Assembly: GCA_009691715.1 (NCBI GenBank)
Contig: SIAN01000031.1
Location: 1 to 48,480 of the forward strand
Direction of reading: 5' to 3'
Length of the DNA: 48,480 bases
DNA from: Planctomycetota bacterium
GTDB lineage: Bacteria > Planctomycetota > B15-G4 > SIAN01
Each line of letters begins with the position of its first letter. Position 1 is the stretch's first letter. Shown one piece after another: positions 44,236 to 48,480 of this stretch. The notes beneath the pieces are model-generated. The model ran no database searches and was not told the DNA's origin. It saw only the letters and a program-made list of their open reading frames with translations. A program made the translations under genes and the position numbers.

Positions 44236-44264
44236 TTTGTAAGCCCTTCCCCCGGGCGGGTCAA
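44236..44264 (-). promoter_or_regulatory. promoter of propeller gene 3 (predicted)
   Basis: Minus strand TTGACC (44259-44264), 17-base spacer, TACAAA (44236-44241). The same -35 and spacer as the gene 2 promoter; the start point would be near 44229. Confidence 0.6.
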
Positions 44265-44290
44265 AGCCAAGCACTTTGCTGGTCGCTGGA

Positions 44291-44319
44291 GTGGGACTCC
44301 CGAACGAAGTGAGTCTCAC
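44291..44319. other. imperfect dyad upstream of the propeller gene 3 promoter
   Basis: GTGGGACTC and GAGTCTCAC form a 9-bp arm pair with one mismatch (G-T) around an 11-base loop, 26 bases upstream of the gene 3 -35. A regulator site or an RNA hairpin for the opposite strand are both possible. Confidence 0.3.
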
Positions 44320-44556
44320 ACCTCGCGTGCCAGTGTCTAGTCGCTCGTCCGTCGCTCCGTGACGGAGTCGAACTCGGACGCGACCAAGAGCGATTCCGCA
44401 CGATCGACGGCGATCCGAGCCGCGAGCGTCGCTGCCTTGCCGCTCCGCAGACCCACCGTAAGCTGCCGCCTCGTCTGGCGCCGCAGCGACGCTTCGCGAT
44501 CGCGCCGTCCCGGGGGAGGGAGGGCCGCGCCGACACCCAAGATGGCGGGGTGTGCG

Positions 44557-45573
44557 ATGGTTTCGAGCACGTTTGCGCAGCTCAATCGGCCCGATGGCGG
44601 CCCTGATGAAACTGAACTGCGCCCGCAGAGTCTCGACGAATTCATCGGCCAAGAACGAGTGGTCGAGAACTTCCGCATCGCCGTCCAAGCCGCGCGAATG
44701 CGTGGGGAACCGCTCGACCACGTGCTGCTGTCGGGGTTGCCCGGGCTTGGAAAAACCACGCTCTGCATGCTGCTCGCACGCGAGTGCTCGGCCCGACTCC
44801 ATGTCACTTCGGGTCCGGCCTTGGCGCGGCCAGCCGATCTTGCCGGGCTGCTCACGAGCCTCGAACGCGGCGACCTGCTCTTCATCGACGAAGTGCATCG
44901 GCTCCCGGTCGCCGTCGAGGAGTACCTCTACGGCGCGATGGAAGACTTCGTCGTCGATGTGCCGATCGATCAGGGCCTCGCCGCGCGCACCGTGCGACTG
45001 CCGCTGCAGCCGTTCACGCTGGTTGGAGCGACGACGCGCGAAGGCCGCTTGACTGCGGCGTTCCGCGGCCGCTTCGGCATCCATGAAAAACTCGAACCGT
45101 ACCCGCCGTCGCACCTCGTGCAGATCCTCCGACGCACCGCGCGAATCCTCCGCATCGAACTCACTGCTGCCGCTGCCGAGCAGCTTGCCGAGCGCGCGCG
45201 AGGGACGCCGCGGATCGCCAATCGATTGTTGCGGAGACTTCGGGACCTCGCACAGGTCCGCGGCGCACCGAGCATCGACGCAGCCATCGCGCACGAGGGA
45301 TTGGCGCGACTCGGCATCGACGACCTCGGCCTCGAGGAAACCGATCGCCGCATCCTCGCGCTGCTGAATCGCGCGCTGCCCGGAACTCTCGGACTGAAGA
45401 CGATCGGCGCCGGGATCGGTGAGGCGGAAGAGACAATCGAGGAGGTCTACGAGCCGCATCTATTGCGCCTCGAGCTGATCCGCAAAACGGCGCGAGGGCG
45501 CGAGTTGACGCAGCGCGGACACGAGTGGTGCGTGGCGCACGACGCGATCGCGGAGGCGACCGATGAGAGCTAG
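44557..45573 (+). CDS. ruvB: Holliday junction branch-migration helicase RuvB
   Basis: A 338-residue AAA+ motor that drives branch migration with RuvA. Walker A is GLPGLGKT (residues 60-67), Walker B is LLFIDEVH (Asp111), sensor I is GATTREG, and the arginine-finger region is FRGRFGIHEKLE. The N-terminal LRPQSLDEFIGQERVVENF and the C-terminal winged helix (LGLKTIGAGIGEAEETIEEVYEP) are canonical. ATG at 44557 is chosen by family length; GGGG lies six bases upstream. ruvA and ruvC are not adjacent. The 3' end overlaps the SpoIID gene by 11 bases. Confidence 0.95.
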   Translation: MVSSTFAQLNRPDGGPDETELRPQSLDEFIGQERVVENFRIAVQAARMRGEPLDHVLLSGLPGLGKTTLCMLLARECSARLHVTSGPALARPADLAGLLTSLERGDLLFIDEVHRLPVAVEEYLYGAMEDFVVDVPIDQGLAARTVRLPLQPFTLVGATTREGRLTAAFRGRFGIHEKLEPYPPSHLVQILRRTARILRIELTAAAAEQLAERARGTPRIANRLLRRLRDLAQVRGAPSIDAAIAHEGLARLGIDDLGLEETDRRILALLNRALPGTLGLKTIGAGIGEAEETIEEVYEPHLLRLELIRKTARGRELTQRGHEWCVAHDAIAEATDES

Positions 45574-46771
45574 CGAACTGCGTCGTCGACTGTCGGCCCT
45601 GGTCTGCCGCGCCCTCGCGTGGTTCGCAGTTCCGCGGCGAAGTGCCGCACTCGGCGCACTCGCAGCCGCTGTGTCGCTCACGGTCGTTCGTTGCAGCAGT
45701 CCGCGCACCACCTCGATGCCCGAGGTGCAAGTGCTGCTGGACCGCGACGTCAGCACGGTCGACCTCGCGCTCGATGGCGCCTACCGCGTCGTCGACGAAG
45801 GCGGCGGCACGGTTGCGGAAGGCCGGCGACTTGCGGCGGGCCGACTGCGCGCGGCCGGCTCCGGACTCGATCTCAACGGTGTTGTGCTGCGTCAGGACGA
45901 GGTGCTGCTGCAACCGCTCGACGACGACCGGTTCCAATACAAAGGCAAGAGCTACGCCGGCGACCTGCGCGTGCGTCGCGACCGCACGGGCCGCCTCGAG
46001 GTCACCAACGTCGTCGATATCGAGGAGTACCTCGCGGGCGTCCTCTACTCGGAGATGCCGGCGAGCTTCCCTGACGAGGCGTTGAAGGCGCAGGCCGTCG
46101 CCGCGCGCACCTATGCCCGTTGGCGCCTCGGCCACGGTGATCCACTTCTACGCGCGACCGATGCCGATCAGGTCTACGGCGGCGCGAGCAGTCGCCATGA
46201 ACGCGCGCGGGAGATCGTCGCCGCAACGAGCGGGCTCGTGCTGGAAGCGGCGGGGCAGCCACTGTGCGCGTACTTCATGTCCACTTGCGGCGGCGCGACC
46301 GTCGATGCGCCGCTGATCTTCACCGGAACGCCGATCGCAGGACTCGCGGGCGTGCCCTGCGAATGGTGCCGCGAGTCGCCCAAATACCGCTGGACCAAGA
46401 CGCTGACACCCGGCGAACTCGCGCGCCGCGTCGGCCTCAAGGACGTCATCGCCGTTGACGTGGAACGCGATCGGGCCGGCCACACGATCCGCTTCGACGT
46501 ACGTTCATCTGGCGCCAGCAGAAGCTTCGCTAGCCAGGAGTTCCGCCGCGCGTGGAACGCCGGCGCTACGAGCGAGGCGGAAAAGCTGCCAAGCGCATGG
46601 GCTCGCGCCCTCGACGTGACGCGTGGCGAGATCCGCTTCGAAGGCGCCGGTTTCGGCCACGGTGTCGGCCTTTGCCAATACGGCGCCGCCGGGCTCGCCA
46701 AGGCCGGAAAGGAGTGGCGCGAAATCATCGCGCACTACTACCGCGGCGCTCAGTTGGTGAAGCGGTGGTGA
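45563..46771 (+). CDS. SpoIID/LytB-domain protein
   Basis: A 402-residue exported protein. A hydrophobic segment (about 28-43) ends at VRCSSPR, so it may be anchored or a lipoprotein. The SpoIID domain is clear: VVDIEEYLAGVLYSEMPASFPDEALKAQAVAARTYA, CAYFMSTCGGATVDAP and GFGHGVGLCQYGAAGLAKAG. SpoIID is a peptidoglycan lytic transglycosylase in sporulating Firmicutes; homologues in non-sporulating bacteria act in wall remodelling. ATG at 45563 has GGAGG six bases upstream and overlaps the ruvB end. The stop overlaps the tgt start by GTGA. Confidence 0.88.
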   Translation: MRASELRRRLSALVCRALAWFAVPRRSAALGALAAAVSLTVVRCSSPRTTSMPEVQVLLDRDVSTVDLALDGAYRVVDEGGGTVAEGRRLAAGRLRAAGSGLDLNGVVLRQDEVLLQPLDDDRFQYKGKSYAGDLRVRRDRTGRLEVTNVVDIEEYLAGVLYSEMPASFPDEALKAQAVAARTYARWRLGHGDPLLRATDADQVYGGASSRHERAREIVAATSGLVLEAAGQPLCAYFMSTCGGATVDAPLIFTGTPIAGLAGVPCEWCRESPKYRWTKTLTPGELARRVGLKDVIAVDVERDRAGHTIRFDVRSSGASRSFASQEFRRAWNAGATSEAEKLPSAWARALDVTRGEIRFEGAGFGHGVGLCQYGAAGLAKAGKEWREIIAHYYRGAQLVKRW

Positions 46772-47883
46772 GTCCACGGCGAATCGCGTTCGCGATCACG
46801 GCCCGATCGGGTGCGGCGCGGCGCGGGACACTCACGGTCCGCGGACGCGTGACGCCGACGCCGGCGTTCATGCCGGTCGCGACCCAGGGATCGCTGAAGG
46901 GCATCGCGGGCGGACGGCTGCCCGACCTTGGATTCCATGCGCTGCTCGCCAACACCTATCACCTCGCGCTGCGACCGGGCGAGGAGACGGTGCGCGCGCT
47001 CGGCGGGCTCCACCGGTTCATGGACTACCCGGGAATCCTGCTGACCGACAGCGGCGGCTTCCAGGTCTTCAGCCTCGCGACGCGGCGCGCGGTCGACGAC
47101 GACGGCGTGACCTTCCGCTCCCACCTCGACGGCGCTGAAGTCCGCCTCACCCCCGAACGCGCGATGGCGATCCAACACGCGCTCGATTCCGACATCGCGA
47201 TGGTGCTCGACGAGTGTCCCCCCGCCGACGCACCGCGCGAGCAGATCGCACGCGCCTGCGACCGCAGCCTCGCCTGGGCGCGCCGCTCGCTCCACGCGCA
47301 CCGCGCGCTCGGAGAACATCGCGCCTGTTTCGCGATCGTGCAGGGCGGCCGCGACTTCGAACTGCGTGCGGCGATGTCCGGCGAACTGGCGAAGGAGCCG
47401 TTCGACGGCTTCGCGCTCGGCGGCATCGCGGTCGGCGAGGATGCGGCGACCATCCGCGACGAAGTCGTCCGTTTCGCGCCGCTGCTGCCCGAAGCGACGC
47501 CCCGCTACCTGATGGGTGTCGGCAGTCCGCGCGAGGTCGTGACCGCGGTGCGCGCCGGGATCGACCTGTTCGACTGCGTGCTGCCGACTCGCAATGCGCG
47601 CAACGGATTCCTTTTCACGCGCGCCGGCACGGTCAAGATCCGCAATGCCGACCACGCGCGCGCCGACGCGCCGATCGAGACCGGATGCCCCTGCACTGCC
47701 TGCACTCGCTCGACTCGCGCCTACCTTCGCCATCTGTTCCAGGCCGACGAGATGCTTGGGCCCATCCTCGCCACCGAGCACAACCTGGTCTTCTTCCGGC
47801 GCCTGATGGAAGACCTGCGGCGCGATGTCGAACAACCCGGCACCATCGACTGGAGCTGGCTCGAAGCGGGTGCGGCCGGCTAA
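46768..47883 (+). CDS. tgt: queuine/preQ1 tRNA-ribosyltransferase
   Basis: A 371-residue enzyme that swaps guanine-34 for preQ1 in GUN-anticodon tRNAs. Key residues: Asp94 in LLTDSGGFQVFSL (general base), Asp269 in GIDLFDCVLPTRNARNG (nucleophile), and the zinc site Cys307, Cys309, Cys312 and His338. The N-terminal VATQGSLKG and ANTYHL blocks are canonical. The start is GTG at 46768, in a GTGA overlap with the SpoIID gene; the upstream open frame only mirrors that gene. Other queuosine genes are not in the window. Confidence 0.95.
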   Translation: MSPRRIAFAITARSGAARRGTLTVRGRVTPTPAFMPVATQGSLKGIAGGRLPDLGFHALLANTYHLALRPGEETVRALGGLHRFMDYPGILLTDSGGFQVFSLATRRAVDDDGVTFRSHLDGAEVRLTPERAMAIQHALDSDIAMVLDECPPADAPREQIARACDRSLAWARRSLHAHRALGEHRACFAIVQGGRDFELRAAMSGELAKEPFDGFALGGIAVGEDAATIRDEVVRFAPLLPEATPRYLMGVGSPREVVTAVRAGIDLFDCVLPTRNARNGFLFTRAGTVKIRNADHARADAPIETGCPCTACTRSTRAYLRHLFQADEMLGPILATEHNLVFFRRLMEDLRRDVEQPGTIDWSWLEAGAAG

Positions 47884-47896
47884 CTCGCCGCCGCGC

Positions 47897-48480
47897 CTAG
47901 CCGCCGAGCTCGCTCGCGAGTCGCCGGCGCACTTCGGCGAGCGGCAGCGCATGCTCGCGCGCTAGCCGGTCGATCTCGGCGAACTCAGGTGCGATCCGGC
48001 GACTGCCGTCGGGAAGGGTCGCCGCCTTTGCCCGGACCGCACCGAACGAGGTGGTCAAGGTGAGCGCCTCGCGTGCCAGGATCCGCCGGCTCGCCCGCGT
48101 CCTGCGCACGCCGAGCGCGGTCGAGTCGATCAGCAGCAGTTCCTCGATCGTCGCCGCCTCCGCCGGACCGGCCAGCACTTCGATGACCTGGCCGGGACGC
48201 CCCTTCTTCATCGTCACTGGATACGCCACGACGTCGAACGCGCCCGCCGCGAGGCAGCGCTCGATCAGCCGCCCCACTTCCTGACCCGTCACGTCGTCGA
48301 GATTGGTCTCGAGCACCACGATCGGCTCGCCCACCAAGTCGACCATCTCGCACGCCACCACCCGCACCGCGTTCGGCGGGCTCTCCCGCACCCGCGTGCC
48401 GAGTCCGTAGCCGACTTGGCGCGGCACGTAAGTGAAGTCGCGGCCGAATCCCTCGCACAGCGTCGACAACAGCGCCGCGC
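47897..48480 (-). CDS. larC: nickel pincer cofactor biosynthesis protein LarC, C-terminal part (cut by window edge)
   Basis: At least 190 residues of the C-terminal half; the frame is open through the right edge. It shows VGYGLGTR, VVLETNLDDVTGQEVGRLIE, AFDVVAYPVTMKKGRPGQV and LLLIDSTALGVRRTRASR, the LarC2 pattern. LarC inserts nickel into the pyridinium-dithiocarboxylate cofactor of lactate racemase LarA and related enzymes. The TTG at 48469 is not the real start. It converges with tgt, with a 13-base gap. Confidence 0.88.
   Translation of the reverse strand, partial: AALLSTLCEGFGRDFTYVPRQVGYGLGTRVRESPPNAVRVVACEMVDLVGEPIVVLETNLDDVTGQEVGRLIERCLAAGAFDVVAYPVTMKKGRPGQVIEVLAGPAEAATIEELLLIDSTALGVRRTRASRRILAREALTLTTSFGAVRAKAATLPDGSRRIAPEFAEIDRLAREHALPLAEVRRRLASELGG

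Larger units (their letters stand above)
44052..44556. other. 505-bp divergent interval between propeller gene 3 and ruvB
   Basis: It contains the propeller gene 3 promoter (44236-44264) with a roughly 178-base leader, and a 9-bp imperfect dyad at 44291-44319. An open frame runs into ruvB from 44359, but its sequence lacks family resemblance before 44557. No ruvB promoter could be called. Confidence 0.5.

Noticed and set aside
44359..44556. 66-residue N-terminal extension of RuvB
   Set aside because: It is Arg/Ser-rich without family similarity; the RuvB core starts normally at 44557.
1..48480. Mobile element, prophage or defence island
   Set aside because: No transposase, integrase, phage structural or restriction gene, and no terminal inverted repeats were found.

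Overview
This is a GC-rich bacterial chromosome segment in which almost all the sequence is coding. It carries housekeeping genes (fatty-acid synthesis, alaS, recA, mutL, ruvB, ssrA/smpB, tgt) mixed with large secreted or membrane proteins of unknown role. No single marker fixes the organism. The gene mix suggests a Gram-negative-type environmental lineage, possibly Planctomycetota: many lipoproteins, three giant beta-propeller lipoproteins, a SpoIID/LytB protein outside a sporulation context, a PfkB sugar kinase, DUF366, and ubiA/ubiX/ubiE homologues. The taxonomic call is inference.

Layout. (1) 1-8623, minus strand: rpmF-plsX-fabH-fabD-fabG-acpP-fabF, then a eukaryote-like UDP-N-acetylhexosamine pyrophosphorylase, ddl and a partial dapB, so membrane-lipid and cell-wall precursor synthesis run together. 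(2) 8800-13109: alaS and recA; recA has a readable promoter with GAAC direct repeats over its -10/+1 region and an unusual C-terminal tail. (3) 13263-17394: PfkB kinase, flippase-like membrane protein, DUF366 protein and a helical lipoprotein. (4) 17407-20284: tmRNA (tag ANNNLALAA), a large membrane protein and smpB on the minus strand, then tRNA-Leu(CAG) with its own promoter on the plus strand. (5) 20334-27633: a PHP-domain secreted protein preceded by three 16-bp tandem repeats, two polytopic membrane proteins, a secreted protein and a DUF2071 protein. (6) 27614-32730, minus strand: CPBP protease-ubiX-ubiA-holA-mutL in one tightly overlapping operon. (7) 32849-44264: three paralogous lipoproteins of 1,028-1,119 residues (Cys, then poly-Gly, then a conserved N-terminal half and a YVTN-type beta-propeller), with ubiE lying between copies 1 and 2. 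(8) 44557-47883, plus strand: ruvB-spoIID/lytB-tgt; then the C-terminal part of larC on the minus strand at the right edge.

Neighbouring genes overlap by exactly four bases (ATGA or GTGA) about a dozen times, which fixes many starts and implies translational coupling. The least explained part is the tandem family of poly-Gly-tethered beta-propeller lipoproteins with its ubiE insertion. I see no phage, insertion sequence, CRISPR array or recognised defence system.
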